From: Microbacterium sp. MM2322 | Lineage (GTDB): Bacteria > Actinomycetota > Actinomycetes > Actinomycetales > Microbacteriaceae | DNA length: 64,000 bases | NCBI RefSeq assembly: GCF_964186585.1 | Contig: NZ_OZ075067.1 | Coordinates: forward strand, 2,232,001 to 2,296,000 | Direction: 5' to 3' | Shown: positions 32,584 to 42,607 of the stretch, in pieces | Numbering within the stretch: position 1 is the first letter of the stretch | How the letters are laid out: every line of letters begins with the position of its first letter | Made by a program: the position numbers and the translations under genes | The notes under the pieces: model-generated | The model's database searches: none | What the model saw: the letters and a program-made list of their open reading frames with translations, nothing else | What the model was told of the DNA's origin: nothing

Positions 32584-34388
32584 GCGATCTCCTCTTCTGG
32601 GACGTCCTTCTCACTGGACTCTGCGGTGTTGGCGGAACGCTCGGTCGGCACCGGGCTCTCCGTGATCTTCTCGGTGTCCGGGTTGCCGATGATCAGCCAG
32701 TCGATGACACGGTCGGCCGCGCCGGTGTCGACGCGGTCGAAGTTGAGGCGCCGGAACTCGGCGACCTTCTCCTGCTCGAACTCACCGGTGCGGAGCGCAT
32801 CGAGGACGTCGTCGAAGGTGTTCGCGACGCGGCCGGGCGCCGTCTCGTCGTAGTCGCGGTGGAAGCCGCGCGTCGCCGCGTAGTTGACCTTGTCGGGTGC
32901 GAAGAACAGCATGGGGCGATCCAGCAGCGAGAACTCGTAGATGATCGACGAGTAGTCGGTGATGAGCACATCCGTCGCGTGGAGCAGGTTCAGCCCGTCG
33001 GGGTAATGCGTGAAGTCGAAGAACCGGTCGCGGTACTGCTCGGGGATCTCGATCGGGTTCTTGACGAAGTGATGCATCCGGAACAGGACGACGGTGTCGT
33101 CACCGCAGACCTCGTACAGCGCGTCGAAGTCGATCTGGCTGTAGTCGTAGAACGCCGTGTAGATGGACCGGCCGCGGAACGTCGGCGCGAACAGGACGAC
33201 CTTCTTGCCCGCGATCTGCGGGTTCTCCGCGGCGAACTTCTCCAGGAACTCGTCGCGCGTCTTCGGATCGAGGAACCAGTCCACGCGCGGCAGGCCGGTC
33301 GGGATGACGGCGGCCTCCTCGATGCCGAACGCCTCCGCGTACACGTGTCGCAGGTGCTCGGACCCCGTGATCGCGAACGTGTACTGCCGGTGGGGATGCC
33401 ACAGCTTGGGCGAACCCAGGTTGCCGAACCGGCTGTAGCCGACCGACTTGAAGCCGCTGCCGGCGTGCCAGAGCTGGATCACCTTGGTGCGCGGATCCAT
33501 CCGGAGGCTCTTCAGGATGCCGAAGTAGTCGTCGAGGAGGACGATCTCGCTCGTCGCCAGGAGGTAGATGATCCGGAGAGTCGTGCCCCATCCGCCCGCG
33601 CGCGGCAGGCGGAACGAGTACTTCATGTCGAAGCGGTCCTGCAGACCGCGCTCGACGATCCGCTCCTGGACACGGCGGAGGTTGCCCTCGATGCGAACGC
33701 GCTGATCGGAGGCGAAGAGGATGCGTCCCGGCTTCACGCCCACCGTGCGGGTGATGATCTGATAGATCAGTCCGGCGTACTTCTGCTTGGAGGGATGCCC
33801 GACGAGAAGCGCTTTGAGCCGCTTGATCGGCCGGAACTTCTTCGGCTTGGGGCGCGACCGGAAGAGATGGTAGCTCCGCATGAGGAAGTCGAGGCGCTCG
33901 AGGTCGGCGGAGTTTTCCGCGATGCCGAACGACACCGTGGCGACGGCGCGGTTGCCGTCGTAGAGGAAGACGCGCGAGCCTTCGTCCAGTTCGAGCAGGG
34001 AGTTCCCGTCGAAACGGGCCGGTGCCACACGCTCCCCGTGGGCGAACATGACGATGCGCCACGTTCCGTTCGGGATCGCCTGCCGGTCGCGGAAGGTGGG
34101 GACGTCGACGTGAAGTTCGAACGTGCCCGGGCCGGTCGCGGTGAACGGCACCGGGATGCGACGCTTCCCGTCGATGAGTCGGAAGTCGACGGCAGGCGGC
34201 GGGACCTCGCCCCACTCCGGCTCGAGCGGGGTCCACGAGTCGGTCTGCTCGACGGTCAGTCGGATCGTCAGCTTCGAGCGCTCCCAGGAGAGCGAGTCGA
34301 CGGTGACGTCGAACGGCGGCTGGGGACGGACCACCTGCTCCGATTCGACGGGCTGCGCGGATGCCGCGGGCACGATGGCGTCGGTCAC
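32580..34388 (-). CDS. CDP-glycerol/ribitol phosphotransferase, TagF-like
   Basis: A 602-residue enzyme. Residues about 20-170 form a beta-rich N-terminal domain (FDVTVDSLSWERSKLTIRLT, later FELHVDVPTF) seen in several TagF/TarL-type proteins. Residues about 200-570 are the Glyphos_transf domain with QLWHAGSGFKSVGYSR, APTFRGRS, RMHHF and ITDYSS. The motif RMHHF replaces the more common KLHP. A basic stretch (RSRPKPKKFRPIKRLKALL) between domains can bind membrane. The C-terminal 30 residues are acidic and disordered. GTG start overlapping the epimerase stop. It likely extends a polyol-phosphate chain. Confidence 0.88.
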   Translation of the reverse strand: MTDAIVPAASAQPVESEQVVRPQPPFDVTVDSLSWERSKLTIRLTVEQTDSWTPLEPEWGEVPPPAVDFRLIDGKRRIPVPFTATGPGTFELHVDVPTFRDRQAIPNGTWRIVMFAHGERVAPARFDGNSLLELDEGSRVFLYDGNRAVATVSFGIAENSADLERLDFLMRSYHLFRSRPKPKKFRPIKRLKALLVGHPSKQKYAGLIYQIITRTVGVKPGRILFASDQRVRIEGNLRRVQERIVERGLQDRFDMKYSFRLPRAGGWGTTLRIIYLLATSEIVLLDDYFGILKSLRMDPRTKVIQLWHAGSGFKSVGYSRFGNLGSPKLWHPHRQYTFAITGSEHLRHVYAEAFGIEEAAVIPTGLPRVDWFLDPKTRDEFLEKFAAENPQIAGKKVVLFAPTFRGRSIYTAFYDYSQIDFDALYEVCGDDTVVLFRMHHFVKNPIEIPEQYRDRFFDFTHYPDGLNLLHATDVLITDYSSIIYEFSLLDRPMLFFAPDKVNYAATRGFHRDYDETAPGRVANTFDDVLDALRTGEFEQEKVAEFRRLNFDRVDTGAADRVIDWLIIGNPDTEKITESPVPTERSANTAESSEKDVPEEEIA

Positions 34389-35506
34389 GGTGTCGCCCCC
34401 TCTCCGCGTTCCTCATGCCAGGCGATCGTGCGGTCGAGACCGCGCCTGAGCCCCGCGTGCGGTGCCCAGCCGAGACTGCGAAGACGCGCGTCATCCAGTC
34501 CCTGACCCTTGACCGCGTTGTATCGGCTGTGGTCGACGCCTTCGGCGAAACGGACGGTGAGGTTCTTGTCGGGCCGCGCCTGCGTGAACGCTTCGGCGAG
34601 TTCGCGGATGCTGATGAAGCCGTCGCGATCGGAGATGTTGTACGCGGTGTCCTCACCGAGGAGGATCGCGGCGAACATGCCGGAAACGGCATCTGCCAGG
34701 TAGGTGTAGGTCCGCCGGGCGCTGCCATCGCTGTTGAGTGTGATGTCGCGTCCGTGCAGGACGTCCGCGGTGAAGTCGGCCTGCACGCGTCCATCGTCGA
34801 GCGCCATGCCGGGACCGTAGATGTGCCCGAAGCGTCCGATCGTGATGGGCACGCCGTACTGCGCGTGATAGCTCACGGCGATGGTCTCCGCGGCGCGCTT
34901 GCCCTCGGTGTACGACGCACGCGGGTTCAGGATGTCGACGGAGCCGTACTCGTCCTCGGCGACGAGCGAACCGTCGGCCACCCGCTGACCATAGACCTCG
35001 GCGGACGACATGAGGACGAACCGCGCTCCCCCGGACGCGACGCAGAGATCGAGGAGTCCGAATGCGCCCATCACGTTCGCGCGGATGGTGTCGACGGGGC
35101 TCGCAGCGTGCAGCGCCGGCCTCGCGGGCGATGCGCCGTGGATGACGAGATCGATGCGGCGATCGATCTCGATGGGGTGCCGGACATCTCCCTGCACGAG
35201 GACGAGGTCGGAACGGTCGGCGACGGGGCCGAACTGTCGACGGGCCTTCTCCGGGTCGCGCACGAGCGCGAGCACGGTGATGCCGGCATCCCGCACGTCA
35301 TTCAGCCCGAGCAGTGTGTAGACGGCGTAGGCCGGGATCATTCCCGCCGCGCCCGTCACCAGGACGGTTGCGCCGTCGAGATCGTGCCAGGGCAACGACT
35401 GCCCGAGGATGTCGGCGATGTCACCGTCGACGGTGGCGCTCCCGGTCACGCGAGGGTCGGGGGCACTGGGGGTGGATCCGCCGCCACGGGCTGTGTGTTC
35501 AGGCAT
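34385..35506 (-). CDS. NAD-dependent epimerase/dehydratase
   Basis: A 373-residue extended short-chain dehydrogenase. The Rossmann motif is TGAAGMIPAY (GxxGxxx type), the catalytic Ser/Tyr-x3-Lys appears as LMSSAEVYG and YTEGKRAAE, and GRFGHIYGPGM resembles the nucleotide-sugar pocket of UDP-sugar decarboxylases and epimerases. The first 40 residues are an unconserved Gly/Pro-rich lead. It lies between the TarS-like and TagF-like genes in one operon, so it probably makes a modified sugar or polyol precursor for the polymer. The exact reaction is open. Confidence 0.82.
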   Translation of the reverse strand: MPEHTARGGGSTPSAPDPRVTGSATVDGDIADILGQSLPWHDLDGATVLVTGAAGMIPAYAVYTLLGLNDVRDAGITVLALVRDPEKARRQFGPVADRSDLVLVQGDVRHPIEIDRRIDLVIHGASPARPALHAASPVDTIRANVMGAFGLLDLCVASGGARFVLMSSAEVYGQRVADGSLVAEDEYGSVDILNPRASYTEGKRAAETIAVSYHAQYGVPITIGRFGHIYGPGMALDDGRVQADFTADVLHGRDITLNSDGSARRTYTYLADAVSGMFAAILLGEDTAYNISDRDGFISIRELAEAFTQARPDKNLTVRFAEGVDHSRYNAVKGQGLDDARLRSLGWAPHAGLRRGLDRTIAWHEERGEGATP

Positions 35507-35557
35507 TTTGCCGATTCTACGGCACCGGGTCTGGAGACCCCTGAGCGACGGACCGTC

Positions 35558-37489
35558 TCACCGAAGCCCGAGCTTGCGGAGGACCCGCCCCACCTTGCGC
35601 CGCAGCGTCGGAGTCGGTGCGGGCTTCGGCACGGGCTTCGGCGCGGAGTCCGTCGACGGCCGAGTGCTGCGCTCGAGGACGCGGCGGGTCCCCTCGGAAC
35701 GCACGATCCACGCTCCCGGCCCGCCAGGAGCACGGTCACCGACACGGACCTCGACGGTGGCGCGGTCGAGGCCCGGGACGATGAGGTGAGCGACACCGTC
35801 GACCACCTTCAGGCGAGCGGGTAGCTCGGCAGGCTTCGACTCCTGCGCGTTCCAGACCGACACGACGGTCGCGACGTCACCCGCGCCGTCGTGGCGACCG
35901 GCGAGGCCGAGGACCAGGTCGCCGTCGACGACGGCAGCACTTTCGGGCTCCAGTCGCCGCACGGCTTCGCGCTCACCTCCGGGGATGACGGTCGCGTTGC
36001 TGCTGTCGTTCGGATAGACGAGGTGCAGAATCCCGCCCGTGACCGTGACGGAAGCCGGAATCGTCGACTTCACCACCCGGTCGGTCGAGCTGTTGCCGAA
36101 TCGCGCGTGCAGGTGGAGATCCCAGTGCGTCGCTCGCTCGAGCGGAGCACCCGATGCGGCCGCAGCCGGGTCGAGAGTGAACTCGGCCGTCGCGGAGACG
36201 CGGACCGATCCATCGGGGAGGTCTTCGACGCGAACGTCGCTCTCCAAGGGAAGCGCCCAGGCGATCCGTGATCGCCGAGACCGCACGAGACCCGTGAGGG
36301 TGATCCCGTCCACCTCGTCGGTCATGTCGGTCGCGTCGGCACTCACCAGAGCGCGGACGTCCGCGGGGAGCTCTTTCCGGATCCGATCGCCGTCGCGCAC
36401 GAGCGCAGGGACCGTTCCCTTCGAGTCCGACCACGTCACGTCGGTCGCCACGTGGAGGACCCCGTCCCGCCACTCGACCGACGTCGCACGACTCCACCCC
36501 GGTACGGCGGCGTCGGAAACGCAGATCTCCTCCAGGAGATCCTGGCGATCCGCGCGCAGGAGCTCGGCCCGCACCCGCTTGGACGAATTCATGCGGTCCT
36601 CGAGGCGGGCGAAGTCGAAGTCCCGCTGCAGGGCTTGAGCCTGCTCGAACATGAAGCGCCGCTGCTTCGGCGTGCGGGTGACGTACTTCGAGTCGAAGAC
36701 GCCGACGAGGCGGTTGCTGTACTGATGCAGCTCGAGCTGCTCGCGCTGGAGGCGGTTCTCCTCGCCCGGGAGCTCGTCGATGATCGCCTGGCAGACCTTC
36801 GGCAGCCATCGCCAGAAGTCCTCGCCGTGTTTGACGAAAGTGGTCGAGCCGCTCCCCTTGGTCGTCACCCAGTGGTAGTACGGCACGGAACTCAGGGTCG
36901 AGATCACCGCGGCGTGACGCGCGACGAGGACGTTGAAGAAGATGTCCTCCCACAGCACGCGGGCGCCCTCGACGAAGCGGATCCCGTTTTCATTGAGGAA
37001 CGCGCGACGGTACATCTTGTGGGGATTCATCGGGATCAACGGGTGCCCGTCCGTCCGCCCCACGGACTGCGGCCGGTCCTGGTCGTACGTGCTCATGCCC
37101 CACGACGGCGACGTCGTGCGGGCTTCCTTGCCGTTGACGGCGTCGGCACGATGCGCGACGCCGAACTCGTAGGCCGCGCGGAGCGCGTCGGGGTACAGCT
37201 CGTCGTCGTGGTCCATGAAGGCGATGTACTCACCCCGCGCCAGCTCGATCCCGACGTTGCGGGGCTTGGACGGCCAGCCGGAGTTCTCGATCGCCTCGAC
37301 GCGGACGTTGCTGTGGGCCGTCGCCAGCTTCCGCAGCCGCTGCAGCGTGTCGTCCGGTGAGCCGTCGTCGACGAAGATCACCTCGAACTCCGAAGCCGGC
37401 ATCGTCTGTCGCTCCAGCGAGCCGATGAGTCGGGCGAGTCCTTCGGGGGGCGTCTTGTACGTGGGCACGACGACGGAGACCTTGATCAC
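35558..37489 (-). CDS. GT2 glycosyltransferase, TarS-like wall polymer glycosylation enzyme
   Basis: A 643-residue protein. The GT-A domain (1-about 330) begins [18 protein letters not shown] and carries [32 protein letters not shown] as the metal-binding DxD, and LWEDIFF. This arrangement, including KPRNVG, resembles TarS/TarP enzymes that put N-acetylglucosamine on ribitol-phosphate chains. The remaining 300 residues are beta-rich modules possibly used for acceptor binding or trimerisation, then a Pro/Lys-rich basic tail. It leads the operon with the epimerase, TagF-like and TarI-like genes. GTG start, 6 nt from a TAAAGT box. Confidence 0.85.
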   Translation of the reverse strand: MIKVSVVVPTYKTPPEGLARLIGSLERQTMPASEFEVIFVDDGSPDDTLQRLRKLATAHSNVRVEAIENSGWPSKPRNVGIELARGEYIAFMDHDDELYPDALRAAYEFGVAHRADAVNGKEARTTSPSWGMSTYDQDRPQSVGRTDGHPLIPMNPHKMYRRAFLNENGIRFVEGARVLWEDIFFNVLVARHAAVISTLSSVPYYHWVTTKGSGSTTFVKHGEDFWRWLPKVCQAIIDELPGEENRLQREQLELHQYSNRLVGVFDSKYVTRTPKQRRFMFEQAQALQRDFDFARLEDRMNSSKRVRAELLRADRQDLLEEICVSDAAVPGWSRATSVEWRDGVLHVATDVTWSDSKGTVPALVRDGDRIRKELPADVRALVSADATDMTDEVDGITLTGLVRSRRSRIAWALPLESDVRVEDLPDGSVRVSATAEFTLDPAAAASGAPLERATHWDLHLHARFGNSSTDRVVKSTIPASVTVTGGILHLVYPNDSSNATVIPGGEREAVRRLEPESAAVVDGDLVLGLAGRHDGAGDVATVVSVWNAQESKPAELPARLKVVDGVAHLIVPGLDRATVEVRVGDRAPGGPGAWIVRSEGTRRVLERSTRPSTDSAPKPVPKPAPTPTLRRKVGRVLRKLGLR

Positions 37490-37495
37490 GCATCC

Positions 37496-37501
37496 ACTTT
37501 A
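37496..37501 (-). promoter_or_regulatory. -10 box of a leaderless promoter (TarS-like operon)
   Basis: Reading leftwards, TAAAGT, 6 nt, then the GTG of the TarS-like gene. An ATG at 37491-37493 lies in another frame and leads nowhere. Confidence 0.45.
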
Positions 37502-37570
37502 CGGGCGGGGCCGCGGCGATCCCGGATTTCCCGTCCAGGTCGACAGCGTCCCTATGGGACGATGGGTCGC

Positions 37571-39440
<1,870 letters not shown>

Positions 39441-39442
39441 GC

Positions 39443-40840
39443 GTGACCGAGTTTGCCAAAGCGCTCACGCCGACCGAGACCGGCATCCCGGGCCTCGTCA
39501 TCTGGGACCTGCCCGTGCACGGCGACAGCCGCGGCTGGTTCAAAGAGAACTGGCAGCGGGCCAAGATGACCGCCGCCGGGCTCGATGACTTCGGCCCGGT
39601 GCAGAACAACATTTCGTTCAACGACGCCGTCGGGACGACTCGCGGCATCCACGCCGAGCCGTGGGACAAGTGGGTCTCGGTCGCCACCGGCCGGATCTTC
39701 GGCGCGTGGGTGGACCTTCGCGAAGGCCCCACGTTCGGCGCCGTCTTCACCGCCGAGCTCGACCCGTCGCGCGCCATCTTCGTTCCGCGCGGGGTCGGCA
39801 ACTCGTACCAGACCCTCGAGCCCGACACCGCCTACACGTACCTGGTAAACGACCACTGGTCGTCGGACGCGTCGTACTCGTTCCTCAACCTCGCCGACGA
39901 GACCGCCGCGATCGACTGGCCGATCCCGCTCGCCGACGTCGAGATCTCCGCGAAGGATCTCGCGCACCCGCGTCTGGCCGACGTCGTCCCGATCCCGCCG
40001 AAGAAGACGCTCGTCGTCGGCGCGAACGGGCAGCTCGGCCTCGCACTGCGCGCGGCGTTCGACGGTGATCCGAGCGTCGAGTTCGCCGGCCGGGCGGAGC
40101 TCGACCTCACGAGCGATCTGTCCGACGCGCGTCGGTGGCGCGACTTCGGCACGATCATCAATGCCGCGGCCTACACGGCTGTCGACGCCGCTGAGACGGA
40201 CCGCGCCGGGGCATGGGCCGGCAACGTCACCGCTGTCTCGCAGCTCGCCCGCATCGCGTCCGACAACGGCATCACCCTCGTCCACGTGTCGAGCGACTAC
40301 GTCTTCGACGGTACGGCGGATGCCGCCTACCCAGAGGACGAGCCGGTCGCGCCCCTGGGCGTCTACGGGCAGACCAAGGCCGCCGCGGACGCGGTCGTCT
40401 CCGCAGTCCCCCGCCACTACATCGTCCGCACCTCGTGGGTGATCGGCGAGGGGAAGAACTTCGTGCGGACGATGGCGTCGCTCGCCGAGCGGGGTGTCGC
40501 CCCTTCGGTGGTCGACGACCAGATCGGACGCCTCACCTTCACCGACGAGATCGCCCGCGGCATCCGTCATCTTCTCGAGAGCGAGGCCGAGTTCGGCACG
40601 TACAACCTGACCGGGGCGGGCTCCCCCGCCTCGTGGGCGGAGATCGCGGGCGAGGTGTACGAACTCTCCGGCCACGACCGCGGCCAGGTCACGGGCGTAT
40701 CCACGGATACGTACTTCGCATCCGCGACGGGTCCCGTGGCGCCGCGTCCGCGCTGGTCGGTCCTCGACCTCGCGAAGATCGAAGCCACCGGCTTCGCCCC
40801 GCGCGACTGGCGCGAGTCGCTCCGCGATCTCCTCGGCTGA
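39443..40840 (+). CDS. rmlCD: Fused dTDP-4-dehydrorhamnose 3,5-epimerase / reductase (RmlC-RmlD)
   Basis: One 465-residue chain completes dTDP-rhamnose synthesis. Residues about 1-185 are RmlC: WFKENWQ, TTRGIHAEPWDKW holding the catalytic histidine, GAWVDLREGPTFG and VPRGVGNSYQTL, which departs from the usual IPxGFAHGF. Residues about 190-465 are RmlD, with GANGQLGLAL, SSDYVFDGTA, and YGQTKAAAD (Tyr-x3-Lys). I chose the GTG at 39443 because AAGGGA lies 8 nt upstream; the GTG at 39437 overlapping the rmlB stop is the alternative. The end lies in a hairpin shared with the opposing exporter gene. Confidence 0.93.
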   Translation: MTEFAKALTPTETGIPGLVIWDLPVHGDSRGWFKENWQRAKMTAAGLDDFGPVQNNISFNDAVGTTRGIHAEPWDKWVSVATGRIFGAWVDLREGPTFGAVFTAELDPSRAIFVPRGVGNSYQTLEPDTAYTYLVNDHWSSDASYSFLNLADETAAIDWPIPLADVEISAKDLAHPRLADVVPIPPKKTLVVGANGQLGLALRAAFDGDPSVEFAGRAELDLTSDLSDARRWRDFGTIINAAAYTAVDAAETDRAGAWAGNVTAVSQLARIASDNGITLVHVSSDYVFDGTADAAYPEDEPVAPLGVYGQTKAAADAVVSAVPRHYIVRTSWVIGEGKNFVRTMASLAERGVAPSVVDDQIGRLTFTDEIARGIRHLLESEAEFGTYNLTGAGSPASWAEIAGEVYELSGHDRGQVTGVSTDTYFASATGPVAPRPRWSVLDLAKIEATGFAPRDWRESLRDLLG

Positions 40841-40867
40841 GCCGGGAGCGAGCGGGGCGGCTCAGCC
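40835..40867. terminator. Bidirectional hairpin containing both stop codons
   Basis: A perfect 10-bp stem GGCTGAGCCG/CGGCTCAGCC with a 13-nt loop. The left arm contains the rmlCD stop (40838-40840) and the right arm the stop of the exporter ATPase (40862-40864), so one hairpin ends both converging operons. Confidence 0.75.
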
Positions 40868-41611
40868 GCGCTCGAGCACCGCGAGGGCGTCGTCGATCGG
40901 ACCGTCGAAGACGACATTGCCCTTGCGGATGACGACGCCGCGGGAGCACAGGCTCTTCACGATGCTCTTGCTGTGGCTGACGATCATCATCGTCACGCCC
41001 TTCTCGGCCAGCTCCCGGAGCTTCGCGTCGCACTTCGCGCGGAAGGGCGCGTCGCCGACGGAGAGGACTTCGTCGACCAGGAGCACGTCGAGCTCGACGT
41101 GGATCGCGACGCTGAAGGCGAGTCGCATGAACATGCCGGAGGAGTAGTGCTTGACCTCCTGCTCGATGAACTCACCGATGCCGCTGAACTCGACGATCTC
41201 GTCGTAGCGAGCCTTCGTCTCCTTCTCGGTCATCCCGAGGATCGCCGCATTGAGGAAGACGTTCTCACGCCCGGTGAGGTCGGGGTGAAAGCCGGCACCG
41301 ACCTCGATGAGCCCGGCGACACGTCCACGCGTGAACACGCGGCCCTCATCGGGCTCGAGCACTCCGGAGACGAGCTTGAGGGTCGTCGACTTCCCCGAGC
41401 CGTTCAGACCCATGATCGCGACGGACTCACCCTCTGCGATCTGGAACGAGATGTCGTTGAGCGCCTGGAACTGGCGGGAGCGCAGCGGCTGACGCTTGAG
41501 GACGCTGATGAAGGCGTCCTTGAGCGATCGGGCGGAACGCTTGTTGAACCACTTCGAGACGTTCTCGACGACGATCCGGGGCTGGGCTTCAGTGGCGTTG
41601 CGTGTCGACAT
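40862..41611 (-). CDS. Polysaccharide/teichoic acid ABC exporter ATPase, TagH/Wzt-like
   Basis: ATPase that drives export of a lipid-linked polymer. Of the 249 residues, 68-76 are Walker A (GLNGSGKST), the signature region is YSSGMFMRLAFS rather than LSGGQ, as in O-antigen and teichoic-acid exporters, Walker B ends LLVDEVLSVGD, and the H-loop is IVSHS. There is no C-terminal carbohydrate-binding domain, so substrate selection must come from elsewhere. The ATG at 41609-41611 overlaps the permease stop by 1 nt; a longer open frame upstream lies within the permease gene. Confidence 0.93.
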   Translation of the reverse strand: MSTRNATEAQPRIVVENVSKWFNKRSARSLKDAFISVLKRQPLRSRQFQALNDISFQIAEGESVAIMGLNGSGKSTTLKLVSGVLEPDEGRVFTRGRVAGLIEVGAGFHPDLTGRENVFLNAAILGMTEKETKARYDEIVEFSGIGEFIEQEVKHYSSGMFMRLAFSVAIHVELDVLLVDEVLSVGDAPFRAKCDAKLRELAEKGVTMMIVSHSKSIVKSLCSRGVVIRKGNVVFDGPIDDALAVLERG

Positions 41612-42501
41612 CACAGATCCTGGGCGAATGTGCGCTCGGCACGACGGAACACGAGCTGGCCGACGACCAAGCTGATGAGGATGACCACGAAAGCTGAGGC
41701 GATGTGCCAACCGAACTCCGGCGGCCACCCCAGGTTGGCCGGGGCCGGGGAGGCCGCGTTGACCACCGGCAGCTCTCCCCAGAAGGCGTGGTGGAAGATC
41801 TCCACCGCGACGGCCAGCGGGTTCGACATCCAGAGGTTGAACAGCCACGGAATGTGCTGCGTCCGCTCGTAGACCATCGCCCACGTATAGAGGACCGGGA
41901 CGGACCAGGTCGCGATCGTCCGGATGATGTCCACCGTGTTGCTGGCATCGCGGAAGCGCACGTTGATCGCCGCGAAGAACAGGCCGAGCCCCGTGACGAA
42001 GAGGAGGACCAGCACCATCCCGAGCAGGACCATCCCCGCCGCCGCAAAGCTCGGCAGCCACCCGAAGAGCAGACTCACGATGATCAGGACCGCCAGCTGC
42101 GGGAGGAAGTGCGTCAGCGCACCGATGATCGCAGCGAGGGGGAACAGCTCCCGCGGAAGATAGATCTTCCGCACCAGCGCGCGATTCGCCACGATCGACT
42201 GCGTCGCGGCACCGAGCGTCTCATTGAAGAGGTTGACGAGCACCAGCCCGCTGAACAGATAGAGCGGGAAGGCCGGAACGTTCTTGTGCAGCCCGAGGAT
42301 CTGCCCGATGACGATGTAGTAGACGAGGAACTGCACCGTCGGACGCACATACGACCAGAACCAGCCGAGGACAGAGTTGCGGTAGCGCAGCGCTGTGCTC
42401 TTGCCGATCAGCAGCCGCAGGAGGTAGCGGTACTCGAAGACGTCGAGGATGCCGCGACCACGTCCGGGCGTGTCGAAGGCGCTGTAGTCGATCTGTGTCA
42501 C
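41611..42501 (-). CDS. Polysaccharide/teichoic acid ABC exporter permease, TagG/Wzm-like
   Basis: The 296-residue membrane half of the exporter, with six hydrophobic helices of the ABC-2 type. The N-terminal amphipathic region (FEYRYLLRLLIGKSTALRYR) and the conserved NSVLGWFWSYVRP are family marks, as is INVRFRDASN in the coupling loop. GTG start with AAGGAA 5 nt upstream. With the ATPase it forms a minimal two-gene exporter that moves a finished or growing polymer across the membrane, working against the converging rml operon for transcription but with it for biosynthesis. Confidence 0.93.
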   Translation of the reverse strand: MTQIDYSAFDTPGRGRGILDVFEYRYLLRLLIGKSTALRYRNSVLGWFWSYVRPTVQFLVYYIVIGQILGLHKNVPAFPLYLFSGLVLVNLFNETLGAATQSIVANRALVRKIYLPRELFPLAAIIGALTHFLPQLAVLIIVSLLFGWLPSFAAAGMVLLGMVLVLLFVTGLGLFFAAINVRFRDASNTVDIIRTIATWSVPVLYTWAMVYERTQHIPWLFNLWMSNPLAVAVEIFHHAFWGELPVVNAASPAPANLGWPPEFGWHIASAFVVILISLVVGQLVFRRAERTFAQDL

Positions 42502-42560
42502 GGGGTTCCTTGCGAAGGCGGGTACCGCGGGAGCGGCGGATGCCGTCCAGGCCGTCGATA

Positions 42561-42566
42561 ATCCTA
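42561..42566 (-). promoter_or_regulatory. -10 box for the exporter operon
   Basis: Reading leftwards, TAGGAT with a weak GAGGTC 17 nt upstream. The start would be near 42554, giving a leader of about 53 nt with an AAGGAA ribosome-binding site before the permease GTG. Confidence 0.4.
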
Positions 42567-42607
42567 TCGGACGGTTCCTGAGCGACCTCCCGCCACCACC
42601 GTGTCGA

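Noticed and set aside
37562..37570. Upstream ATG as rmlA start
   Set aside because: It would add only three residues before the conserved MKGIILAGG. Neither start has a clear ribosome-binding site, so the family N-terminus decides.
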